Source: Cyclobacteriaceae bacterium (lineage in GTDB: Bacteria > Bacteroidota > Bacteroidia > Cytophagales > Cyclobacteriaceae). Taken from it: a DNA stretch of 64,000 nt. Positions 19,209 through 27,973 of this stretch are shown piece by piece (the stretch's first letter is position 1; each line of letters begins with the position of its first letter). The DNA lies in assembly GCA_019638355.1 (NCBI GenBank), contig JAHBTY010000005.1:248001-312000 (forward strand). Reading direction: 5' to 3'. Below the pieces are notes generated by a model. The model saw only the letters and a list, made by a program, of their open reading frames with translations, had not been told where the DNA came from and ran no database searches. Made by a program: the position numbers and the translations under genes.

Positions 19209-22200
19209 TATTTAGTTTAAAAAATAATGGAGAGTCGCTATTGCGAGCAACCAAAACAAATGCTACACCCTTAATATTGATTTTCTTCAAATCCCGAATT
19301 TGCCCGTCTACAAAAAAACCACTCATTTTAGCGGAGGATGCTACAAATGTTCCATCTCCAACACCTGATAAGAATAAACCATAGCTACCATCGTATCTGC
19401 CTACCTCTGGCTTTGCTTCATAAAGATTGCCTCCAAGAAGAACATCCAGAATACCATCTCCATCAAAGTCTTCAGCAAGCATAGCATAGATTGGTGAAAA
19501 CTGAGCTTCGATTGGAAATGGAATAAATGAAAAAACACCTTTATCATTGATAAATACCCCCGACCTTAATTCACTTACACTTAACTTAACTGCAGTCTTC
19601 AAAACCTCTTTTTCAAAGATTTTGTCTATGGATTCATTCTTAAAGTCTTCGTACTTAAGATACTTCTTTTTAAGTGAAGGCATCTGACTGGTTAGGTCAT
19701 GTCGTAATGCCATTGGATAATCCTTACCTTCAATATTAAAACAAATGAGTTGCTCTGTTGTACCATTCTTATCGAAATCATTTACGTACATGGACAATGG
19801 TGAGTTTGGAGTAGCGCGAAAACGAGAATTTAGTCCATGATTTCCAACAATCAAATCAATGTCGCCATCACCATCTACATCAGCTGGCTTTAAAACAGAC
19901 CACCACCCCGAACTGTTTTCAAGGCCAGATGGTTTGGTTAGATTTTGAAACTTACCGTTTTCATTGAGAAACACCGTAACATTCAAATACTCTCCAACAA
20001 TAACCAAGTCACTCCTTCCATCACCATTGATGTCCGCCCATGCAGCATCTGTTATCATTCCGATATTAATTAGTTCTGGAGCAACCGAATTTGTAACATC
20101 TGTAAACTGGCCTTTTCCGTTATTACTCAGAATATAACCATTAACCGGAAAGCCATATCGGAAGGATTGTGCCCGAACACCAACAAACAAATCCTCGTCT
20201 CCATCACCATCATAATCGCTGTTTACTACAACAGAAGTATTTTCAAACTTGCCAGCAGGCAGAATTTGAGCTGACTTACTGAATTCTCCATTACCTTGAT
20301 TAAAATAAAGCCTATCCGCCAAAGTGCTTGATACTTCTGTAAATTCATTACTACCACTGCACACATAAAGATCCATATCTTCATCGCCATCTGCATCAAA
20401 GAAAATACTTCGTGAATCCTCGGATGCAGCATCTAATGCAATCGGAGCCTGAACAGCTATCTCAAACCCTTTGTTACCAGATTGAAAAAATAAAGATCCG
20501 CTTAATCCTTTTGCTCCTCCAATAAAGACATCTTCAAAGCCGTCATTATTAACATCGGCTACCGATAACGTAGGCCCCATTGTACTCATCATATGATAAA
20601 TGAGTTTATCCCTATCAAAATCAACAAAATCACTTTCTTTATGTATATAATCTATCTCAACTTGATCTAAAGAAAATATTCCCTTTTCCTTGAATTCATT
20701 AGGTGATCCGATATCATTAGCGTCTTGTTGATGCAAGGTTAAAGTTTGATTTGTAGATACATCCGTAAGATAAGTTACCTTACCACCAGGCCAGGTTATA
20801 AGTACAGAATCTACCCTTCCTAATCTTCCTAGGCCCAGAAAAGGACGAAGATCAACCGAAGATTCAAAACCTCTGTTGGGTATTTGCTCTGTAACAAATT
20901 TGCTTCCCCCATGTCGAATTTCAATAGATGCACCAATTGCATTAGTATTTTTATCTGACCCTTTAAGTATAAAAGATAAGTACCTGTTGGATGGTAAAAG
21001 CTTATTGCTTTCATTGCGGTACAAAGATGCCACTTGATTTACATGACTTACAATTAAATCCAGGTCACCATCGTTATCAAGATCTGCATAGGCTGAGCCA
21101 TTAGAAAAATTGGGGGTACCGAGTCCCCATTCCAAAGCCTTATTTGTAAAGTGGAGGTTTCCGTTATTCTCAAAAGCAAAATTAGAAATTGGATTAGATG
21201 GAATTATTTCCACAAGCTTTTTGTAATTAACCTGACTTCCGGATACAATTGATTTTACAACTTCTTCATTCGATACATATTGCAGATAATCCTGATTAGT
21301 AAGGTCTTGATAAATTCCATTTGCCACAAAAATATCCTTAAAACCATTGTTATCCATATCAAATAAAAGAGCTCCCCAACTCCAATCTGTTGCTTCGGTG
21401 TTTGTCAATCTACCTATCTCACTGAATGTATTGTTTTGATTATTAAGTTGAAGCATATTTCTCGTAAACTGATGATAATAATCATTTGATACATTGTACT
21501 GATACCTATCCCAATTCTCGAAAGTTGTTACTGTTTTAAGTCTGGAATAATCATATGGCAGCATTTCTGTTACAAAAATGTCAAGCCAACCATCGTTATT
21601 AATATCGGCCATGTCAGCCCCCATTGAGGCACCACTTATTGACTTCATTTGTTTAGTTAGACATTCGTTGAATGTTCCATTCTTATTATTTATATATAAA
21701 TAATCGCGTTCAAAAAAATCATTCGAAACATAAATATCGGGCCAGCCATCTTTATTAACATCGCCAACCGTAGCCCCTAAACCGAAACCAATTACACTTC
21801 CAAAAATTCCTGCCTGTTCACTCACATCGGTAAATATGGAGCCATCATTTCTCATCAATTTATCTCCTCCCAATTTATCTCTATTTGGACGTTCGTTTTT
21901 CATTAAATTAAAGGAGCCTATGGCTTGATAGGAATTATTCAGAATGTAAACATCTAAATCACCGTCAAGATCGTAATCAAAAAAAACTGCATGAGTAGTA
22001 AACCCTCTGTCGGCCAGTCCAAATTCAGCAGCTCGCTCTGTAAAAGTCAAATCACCATTATTGATAAATAATTCATTTTCCTTATCATCACCTTTAACAT
22101 CACCAGAGTTACAGACATAAATATCCAACCATCCATCACCATTAACATCTGCAATGGCTACTCCGGTGGACCATGCTTTGGTACCGGCAACACCAGCCTT

Positions 22201-22509
22201 TTCTGTTAAATCTTCAAACTTTAAATTTCCCTTATTAAGATATAGTTTATTTTTTGATTGATTTCCGGTTAAATAAATATCAACAAGATTATCATTATTG
22301 AAATCACCAATACCTACACCGCCTCCATTGTAAAAATTTCGATAGGTATAAATATTAAAATCCTGGTCAAAAGAAAGATTGTTTCGAAATTGAACCCCTG
22401 TTGAATCTGGCTCCAGTAATTGAAATAAAGTTTGAGTTCTGTCTTTCTCAGAGCATGAGAGCAAAGAAAAAACCAATAATAAAAAAAGAAGGCCTTCAAG
22501 TAAACGCAT
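19198..22509 (-). CDS. VCBS/FG-GAP repeat lipoprotein with ASPIC/UnbV domain (second paralogue)
   Basis: The 1103-residue lipoprotein (lipobox LLSC, C19) has the same architecture as its neighbours. N-terminal calcium-loop repeats include DFNNDNLVD, DVNGDGWLD, DYDLDGDLD and DVNKDGWPD. An ASPIC/UnbV domain at about 520-600 contains IPNRGFESSVDLRPFLGLG, and a second repeat half includes DYDGDGDED and DVDGDGDID. Conserved segments such as GALLFDMDNNGFKDIFVANG are shared with the other two. It begins 9 bp after the 203-residue lipoprotein gene and overlaps the next paralogue by 11 bp, so the set is one transcription unit. Function is unknown. Confidence 0.88.
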   Translation of the reverse strand: MRLLEGLLFLLLVFSLLSCSEKDRTQTLFQLLEPDSTGVQFRNNLSFDQDFNIYTYRNFYNGGGVGIGDFNNDNLVDIYLTGNQSKNKLYLNKGNLKFEDLTEKAGVAGTKAWSTGVAIADVNGDGWLDIYVCNSGDVKGDDKENELFINNGDLTFTERAAEFGLADRGFTTHAVFFDYDLDGDLDVYILNNSYQAIGSFNLMKNERPNRDKLGGDKLMRNDGSIFTDVSEQAGIFGSVIGFGLGATVGDVNKDGWPDIYVSNDFFERDYLYINNKNGTFNECLTKQMKSISGASMGADMADINNDGWLDIFVTEMLPYDYSRLKTVTTFENWDRYQYNVSNDYYHQFTRNMLQLNNQNNTFSEIGRLTNTEATDWSWGALLFDMDNNGFKDIFVANGIYQDLTNQDYLQYVSNEEVVKSIVSGSQVNYKKLVEIIPSNPISNFAFENNGNLHFTNKALEWGLGTPNFSNGSAYADLDNDGDLDLIVSHVNQVASLYRNESNKLLPSNRYLSFILKGSDKNTNAIGASIEIRHGGSKFVTEQIPNRGFESSVDLRPFLGLGRLGRVDSVLITWPGGKVTYLTDVSTNQTLTLHQQDANDIGSPNEFKEKGIFSLDQVEIDYIHKESDFVDFDRDKLIYHMMSTMGPTLSVADVNNDGFEDVFIGGAKGLSGSLFFQSGNKGFEIAVQAPIALDAASEDSRSIFFDADGDEDMDLYVCSGSNEFTEVSSTLADRLYFNQGNGEFSKSAQILPAGKFENTSVVVNSDYDGDGDEDLFVGVRAQSFRYGFPVNGYILSNNGKGQFTDVTNSVAPELINIGMITDAAWADINGDGRSDLVIVGEYLNVTVFLNENGKFQNLTKPSGLENSSGWWSVLKPADVDGDGDIDLIVGNHGLNSRFRATPNSPLSMYVNDFDKNGTTEQLICFNIEGKDYPMALRHDLTSQMPSLKKKYLKYEDFKNESIDKIFEKEVLKTAVKLSVSELRSGVFINDKGVFSFIPFPIEAQFSPIYAMLAEDFDGDGILDVLLGGNLYEAKPEVGRYDGSYGLFLSGVGDGTFVASSAKMSGFFVDGQIRDLKKINIKGVAFVLVARNSDSPLFFKLNNVH

Positions 22510-22518
22510 AACTCCCGG

Positions 22519-23130
22519 TTACTTCGTTATTGAATGCTTATAAGCAGGATGAAGTATATCGTGAACTTTAACAACTACATTTTGCTCATCTTTTATATAC
22601 ACTATGAGACGCCTGTTGCCATCTACCTTTACCGGCAATTCCTGATCATCAAGTTTAACCGTCACAAATGGGTTTCCTTTGTACCACATCATTAGTATCT
22701 CTTTTACCTTTTCTATCAATCTGTCAGATTGTAATTCGGTATTCCAAGGTGCCCATGCCGTATAACTAAACTCCAGATTAATCTCTTTTATAATATCCTT
22801 TTCGTCAAAAGCAGGTATAAAAAGTAATCGCAAAGAAGCAGGATTCTTATGGATTAGCGAATCGGTAAATAAATACTGTACAGTAGCACCTCTGGGGCCC
22901 TGTGTCACCAATTGCTTTTTATTCAGATCAAAACATTTACCGTAAAACTCATCTCGGGTATCACCAAGATTAATACCGAATATAACAGAATCCATCCTGA
23001 TACCTTTCCTCAGTTCGTCTTTTACCAGCTTAGAATATTCTGATTGTGTGCATGCACCGAAAAAAAGAATCAGACATCCGATTCTAATTACAAATTTTAA
23101 ATATTTCGAGATTGTCATCATATTTTGCAA
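22519..23130 (-). CDS. Lipoprotein of unknown function within the VCBS cluster
   Basis: The 203-residue protein (from the first ATG) has a signal peptide ending in the lipobox LFFGAC (C27). The body is mixed alpha/beta, with no domain I recognise. It contains FGINLGDTRDEFYGKCFDLNK and a charged C-terminal part. The start could also be the ATG at 23121 or 23118. With any of these it overlaps the upstream VCBS gene by 35-47 bp, unusually deep for this cluster and suggestive of tight coupling. Its place between two giant paralogues hints at an accessory role in the same envelope system. Confidence 0.75.
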   Translation of the reverse strand: MQNMMTISKYLKFVIRIGCLILFFGACTQSEYSKLVKDELRKGIRMDSVIFGINLGDTRDEFYGKCFDLNKKQLVTQGPRGATVQYLFTDSLIHKNPASLRLLFIPAFDEKDIIKEINLEFSYTAWAPWNTELQSDRLIEKVKEILMMWYKGNPFVTVKLDDQELPVKVDGNRRLIVYIKDEQNVVVKVHDILHPAYKHSITK

Positions 23131-26100
23131 ATAAAATTAATTTTTCTGTATTAGTATCAACATACTCAATGTCTCTAATTTGTCCGCTAATGCCTAATGA
23201 AATACCCTCGTCAAGGTGAAAGGAATTACCAATCAAATTACCCTTAAAGAAGAAACAATCAGACGCATCGTAACGCCCAAACTGTGGTTTTACCTGATAT
23301 TGATTGCCACCAGTAATTAAATCAATAATTCCATCGCGATCCAAGTCCTTTAATAGAATCGCATAAACTGGTGAATACTGAGCTTGAATAGGCAGTTCCA
23401 AAATTTTATATCCTGAGGAACTTGAAATCAGTAAGATCGATGACATTATTTTTGTCTCAAAGCTATTTGCCCTAATCAGTGCAGAACTACCAAAAATCTG
23501 ATCAATAGTTTTATCTTTATAGTCTTTATAATAAATTAAGGATTTTTTCAAAGATGGTATTTGTGACAGCAATTCATCTTTATCAAGTATGGGGTAATAT
23601 CTATCTCCTCGCTTTGTACAAAAAATCTGCTCAATCGATCCATTACTATCAAAATCACTTATATACATCCTGTCCCCAGGTTTAAAAAAACTGTTCTTAC
23701 CATGATTCCCTAACACAAAATCCGGGTATCCGTCTTGATTCAAATCAGCAGTTTCGATGGTATTCCACCAACCTTCGGTATTAGCAATATTTAATCTTTT
23801 ATTGTCTTTGAAAAAACTACCATTATAATTTTTATAAGCAGTTATGGGCATCCAATCGCCCACTAAGACTAAATCCTCCCATCCATCTTTATCATAATCA
23901 ACCACTACACCATCTGTAATCATTCCGGTATTGATTAGATCAGAACCAAATCTTAATGTTACATCTTCAAACATTCCTTTACCATCGTTTTGCAATAAAT
24001 AAGCCCTACCACCCAATCCATAGTTAAAGGGGTCGTATCGAGCAGCAATCAGTAAATCTTGATCACCATCATTGTCAAAATCAAATGATTTGACAAAGCT
24101 TGTAGCTATATTAGGAATCGGCAACGGAGCTCCGGACTCTTGGAATTTACCTGCACCGGAATTAATAAATAACTTATCCGATTGAGCTGTTGAAATGAGG
24201 GGGAAGAATCTTCCACCCGTTGCAAAATAAAAATCTAAATCACCATCACAATCTGCATCAAAAAATGCACCTTCTGTTTCTTCTGGTAACATATAATCAC
24301 TCAATGTAAACGGATTGCTTTTACTTATCCGACCATTATCAAATGTGATTATAGTACCCGGATGACCTTTACCTCCTCCTAAATATATTTCAAAAATCCC
24401 ATCAGTATTAATATCACCCTTTACAAATGAGGGCATCTCGTTACTATACATCATTGGAAGAAGCCGATCACGGTTAAAATCTGAAAATTCAGAACCTATA
24501 TGTTTGGTAGTTGAATCAATTTTTTGAATACAAAAACTTAATGGTCTTTCTATCTTTAAATTTCTGAAAGAACGCTTTTCAGATTCATAGCTCATAAGAT
24601 AGCTTCTATTTGAGATTAGATCGTAAGAAACCGAGTGAGTTCCATCTGGCCAAAAAATAAAAGCAGAGTCAATTTTAGATTGCCCTCCTAATCCTAAGGT
24701 TATCCAAGGTTGTACTGAACTTTGGTATCCCCTAACTGTATAATTATCACCTGATATCAAGTTTCCGCCAGCATAAAGATATACACTGGTGCCAACCATG
24801 CTGGAGTTGAGAGTTTGAGACGAAAATGAAAGTCTTATACTTTTTAAGTGTGTTGTATCGCTATTATTTCTATAAATAGTTGCCGGTGAGTTGATGTTAT
24901 TAAAAATTAAATCAATATCACCATCGTTATCGAGGTCTCCATATGCTGCCCCACTGGAGTACATTTGCCGACTAAAGCCCCATAAATTTGAAACATTTTC
25001 AAAGTTTAGATTTCCTTTGTTTCGGAATGCATAATTTGTGAACTGCGAAGTTGGCATTAAATCAATCAATCTAAGAATTCCAGTCTCTCGATCTTTTAGC
25101 AATTCCTTCATTGCCTCGTTATTGCCAGAATAACTTAGATAATCTCTATCCAATAAGTCTTTATAAATTCCATTTGCTATTATAACATCTCGCAGCCCGT
25201 CATTATCAGCATCAAATAGTAACGCACCCCAACTCCATTCTGATGCAGCCAATCCCGCAAGTCTCCCAATCTCTTTATAGTTTCCGTGAATAGATTTTTT
25301 TTGCAAGGTATTGCGGGTAAACTGAAAATGATATCCATTTTTAACACCTTCCATATATTTATCCCAACTGTCAAAATGAATTTTTGATTTTCTTCTTTCG
25401 AGTGAATCCGGAAGCATTTCGGTTACAAATAATTCATTAAGGCCGTCACCGTCTATATCCGCAAAGTCAGCCCCCATTGAACCTGCACTTATAGACTCAA
25501 AAAATTTCGGTAAAGATTCTTCAAATGCTCCTGCTTGATTATTTATGTACAGGTAATCGCGCTCAAAAAAATCATTTGAAATAAATATATCAATCCATGA
25601 ATCACCATTAAAATCACCTAAAGTTATACCAAGCCCAAAACCAATATCACTTCTGTATATACCAACTTGTTCAGAAAAGTCTTCATATTTCCCATTGTTG
25701 TTTTTAAAAAATTTATTTCCACCATTTTCAGGATCAGGAATATTTCGCCTGTCTTTAATCAAGTCAAAACTACCAACCGACTTGAACGAGTTTGTCAGTA
25801 AATAGCAATCTAAGTCACCATCCCTATCATAATCAAAAAAAGCTGCTTGAACAGATAAGCCAGTAACATCTAATCCGTACTCTTTAGATTTTTCTGTAAA
25901 AGTTAAATCGCCATTATTGATAAAGAGTTCATTATGCCGATTTAAGGTATTTGGAGGGCCTGACTTACATACATATATATCCAACAGTCCATCAGCATTA
26001 ATATCAACCAATGTAACTCCTGTTGACCATGAGCCTGAGCTCTCAACACCAGCCCGTTCAGTTATATCTTCAAATTTTAGCTTACCCTTATTCAGATAGA

Positions 26101-26353
26101 GTTTGTTATCAACCTGATTACCAGAAAAATATACATCAAGCAAACCATCATTATTCATATCTCCGATGGCAACACCTGCACCGTTGTAGAAATTGCGATA
26201 AGTGTATGGATTTAGCTCAGCAGTATGCTTAAGTGCATTTATAAATTCTATTCCTGATAGCTCAGTAATGTCAGAAAAAAGAGGATAATCATCCGCATTA
26301 ATTGAACATCCGGTAATAATTGCAAATAGAAGTCCAAGGATTTTACATCTCAT
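23084..26353 (-). CDS. VCBS/FG-GAP repeat lipoprotein with ASPIC/UnbV domain (third paralogue)
   Basis: The protein is 1089 residues from the ATG at 26353. An in-frame TTG two codons upstream is less likely, because the ATG gives a standard lipoprotein start with lipobox ITGC. Repeats DMNNDGLLD, DINADGLLD, DYDRDGDLD and DFNGDSWID, then an ASPIC/UnbV segment with YTVRGYQSSVQPWITLGLG, then a second repeat half mirror the other two paralogues. It is the first VCBS gene after susD. A terminator-like hairpin ends only about 15 bp before its start, so expression from the susCD promoter may be attenuated. Function is unknown. Confidence 0.87.
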   Translation of the reverse strand: MRCKILGLLFAIITGCSINADDYPLFSDITELSGIEFINALKHTAELNPYTYRNFYNGAGVAIGDMNNDGLLDVYFSGNQVDNKLYLNKGKLKFEDITERAGVESSGSWSTGVTLVDINADGLLDIYVCKSGPPNTLNRHNELFINNGDLTFTEKSKEYGLDVTGLSVQAAFFDYDRDGDLDCYLLTNSFKSVGSFDLIKDRRNIPDPENGGNKFFKNNNGKYEDFSEQVGIYRSDIGFGLGITLGDFNGDSWIDIFISNDFFERDYLYINNQAGAFEESLPKFFESISAGSMGADFADIDGDGLNELFVTEMLPDSLERRKSKIHFDSWDKYMEGVKNGYHFQFTRNTLQKKSIHGNYKEIGRLAGLAASEWSWGALLFDADNDGLRDVIIANGIYKDLLDRDYLSYSGNNEAMKELLKDRETGILRLIDLMPTSQFTNYAFRNKGNLNFENVSNLWGFSRQMYSSGAAYGDLDNDGDIDLIFNNINSPATIYRNNSDTTHLKSIRLSFSSQTLNSSMVGTSVYLYAGGNLISGDNYTVRGYQSSVQPWITLGLGGQSKIDSAFIFWPDGTHSVSYDLISNRSYLMSYESEKRSFRNLKIERPLSFCIQKIDSTTKHIGSEFSDFNRDRLLPMMYSNEMPSFVKGDINTDGIFEIYLGGGKGHPGTIITFDNGRISKSNPFTLSDYMLPEETEGAFFDADCDGDLDFYFATGGRFFPLISTAQSDKLFINSGAGKFQESGAPLPIPNIATSFVKSFDFDNDGDQDLLIAARYDPFNYGLGGRAYLLQNDGKGMFEDVTLRFGSDLINTGMITDGVVVDYDKDGWEDLVLVGDWMPITAYKNYNGSFFKDNKRLNIANTEGWWNTIETADLNQDGYPDFVLGNHGKNSFFKPGDRMYISDFDSNGSIEQIFCTKRGDRYYPILDKDELLSQIPSLKKSLIYYKDYKDKTIDQIFGSSALIRANSFETKIMSSILLISSSSGYKILELPIQAQYSPVYAILLKDLDRDGIIDLITGGNQYQVKPQFGRYDASDCFFFKGNLIGNSFHLDEGISLGISGQIRDIEYVDTNTEKLILFAKYDDNLEIFKICN

Positions 26354-26361
26354 CTCCAAAC

Positions 26362-26393
26362 ATAAAAAAAGCGCCTGAATGTATCAGGCGCTT
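26362..26393 (-). terminator. Intrinsic terminator/attenuator after susD
   Basis: A perfect 10-bp stem, AAGCGCCTGA (26369-26378) and TCAGGCGCTT (26384-26393) with a 5-nt loop, is followed on the minus strand by a run of Ts. It sits 24 bp after the susD stop and directly upstream of the third VCBS gene. Confidence 0.85.
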
Positions 26394-26416
26394 CGTTAAT
26401 TATTTGCAACCCCCAA

Positions 26417-27955
26417 TTAATAACCAGGGTTCTGAGTTAAAGGGTTTGGGGTACCCGCAGTTGCATTTATTTGCTCGATTGGAATTGGCATCAAAATCTG
26501 ATGCGGCTTACCACTCGTGTTAGGTTTTTCCCACCATGCATTTGACCAAACACCGAAGCGTATTAAATCAGTTCTCCTCAGAGCCTCTTGAAATAGTTCG
26601 CGTCCTCTTTCAGCCAGAATAACACCCTCCGATAATGTGCCCAGATTAGCAACACCAGCACGAGCCCGCAATAAATTTATTGTGGTTAGGCCACCTCCAT
26701 TTTTTCTGAATTCTGCTTCTGCCTTATTCAAAAGCACCTCACCAAGACGCAGCAACGGGAAGTCATTGTCAGCATCATTAAGTTGGCCCCTCTTAAAGTT
26801 GAACTTACCCAGTCTTGCTCCAGCCTGCCTAGAACCACTTGGTGCCAATTGATTAATTCTTGGTGTGTAGTTGATAGGTGCGCCATCTTCATCGTCTGGA
26901 TCAAACGCCAGATCAAGAATAGGAAGTCCATTCAGGTCAAACTGCGGTCCCACAATGAAATTCTGGGCCCTGCGCTTATCAGCAGCGTCATATGAATTAT
27001 AAAATTCTTCCAATGTCGAATAACCATTCCAAGGCTGCTCTCGTAAATCATATGTCAATTGACTTGGATAATGAAGGGTCATCATTGCGAAGTTCATACC
27101 TCCACCTGTAACTTCATCGAAAGGCGCTACAAAAATATGCTCTGCAGCTTCTACGTTATCCGGATCAAAAACATCTTTATATTCTGGATCCAAGGAATAG
27201 AGGCCGGAATTAATTACCTCATCTGCTGCTGCAATTGCAGCATCTAAATCGGCAACATCATGATTAGCTAAACCTTTATAAACTTTAGCATTTAAATATA
27301 ATCTGGACAACAGTGCATATGCAGCAAATTTGTTAGCCCTTCCGTACTCCTGTTTTCCAGAAGGTAAATCTGGTATTGCAGCCAGCAACTCAGTCCTTAC
27401 GAAATTATAGACATCAATGCGTGAGGACTGTGGCACATCTACTAAGGGTTGAGTAGTAATTTTTACTCGCCCGAAAGTATCTAGCAATCTCCAGTAAAAA
27501 AAGGCTCGCAGAAATCGCAACTGAGCTTTAGCTGCAGGCGTTGAAACTAGAGGATCAGTGCTGGCAAGTAATACATTACACTGTGTAATTCCTCCGTAAC
27601 TGTCATTCCAAGCACCATTTATTCCTCCAACTTGTGGGTCGAATTCATGCCTATGCATCCGTAACCATATTCCACCATCAAACCAGTCACCCCCTTTTTG
27701 GGTAATTACGGCCTCATCACTGGATACCTCCTGCACAGAGAAATACCCACCATGGTTGGCAGTACCATTTAATACTCGGTTAAAAGCAGCTCCTAAACCA
27801 TCATTAGGAGTAGGCTTGTTAGTATTAACTGTCCCAAATTGAGTAGTTGGAAAATTTGCATTAAAATCACCCTTTAACTCTTCATCTAAATCTGTACATG
27901 CGGTAACAAACATCACTATTGCAAGTACACTTAGTAATCTCCATATCTTTTTCAT
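26417..27955 (-). CDS. SusD/RagB-family nutrient-binding outer-membrane lipoprotein
   Basis: The 512-residue lipoprotein has signal peptide and lipobox MFVTAC (C20). It begins with the acidic post-cysteine stretch TDLDEELKG and contains the SusD helical/TPR segments, such as FLRAFFYWRLLDTFGRV and KFAAYALLSRLYLNAKVY. It ends with the conserved RRTDLIRFG and PIPIEQINA region. SusD-like proteins cap the SusC barrel and capture oligosaccharide or peptide ligand at the cell surface. The gene follows susC after 18 bp. The ligand is not readable from sequence; the LacI, GH31 and MFS genes across the spacer suggest an alpha-glucoside. Confidence 0.94.
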   Translation of the reverse strand: MKKIWRLLSVLAIVMFVTACTDLDEELKGDFNANFPTTQFGTVNTNKPTPNDGLGAAFNRVLNGTANHGGYFSVQEVSSDEAVITQKGGDWFDGGIWLRMHRHEFDPQVGGINGAWNDSYGGITQCNVLLASTDPLVSTPAAKAQLRFLRAFFYWRLLDTFGRVKITTQPLVDVPQSSRIDVYNFVRTELLAAIPDLPSGKQEYGRANKFAAYALLSRLYLNAKVYKGLANHDVADLDAAIAAADEVINSGLYSLDPEYKDVFDPDNVEAAEHIFVAPFDEVTGGGMNFAMMTLHYPSQLTYDLREQPWNGYSTLEEFYNSYDAADKRRAQNFIVGPQFDLNGLPILDLAFDPDDEDGAPINYTPRINQLAPSGSRQAGARLGKFNFKRGQLNDADNDFPLLRLGEVLLNKAEAEFRKNGGGLTTINLLRARAGVANLGTLSEGVILAERGRELFQEALRRTDLIRFGVWSNAWWEKPNTSGKPHQILMPIPIEQINATAGTPNPLTQNPGY

Positions 27956-27973
27956 AGAATCTTAATTTATAAG

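Noticed and set aside
15885-26359. VCBS genes as adhesins or toxins
   Set aside because: They have lipoprotein signals, ASPIC domains and SusCD context, and no secretion signal or repeat pattern of RTX toxins.
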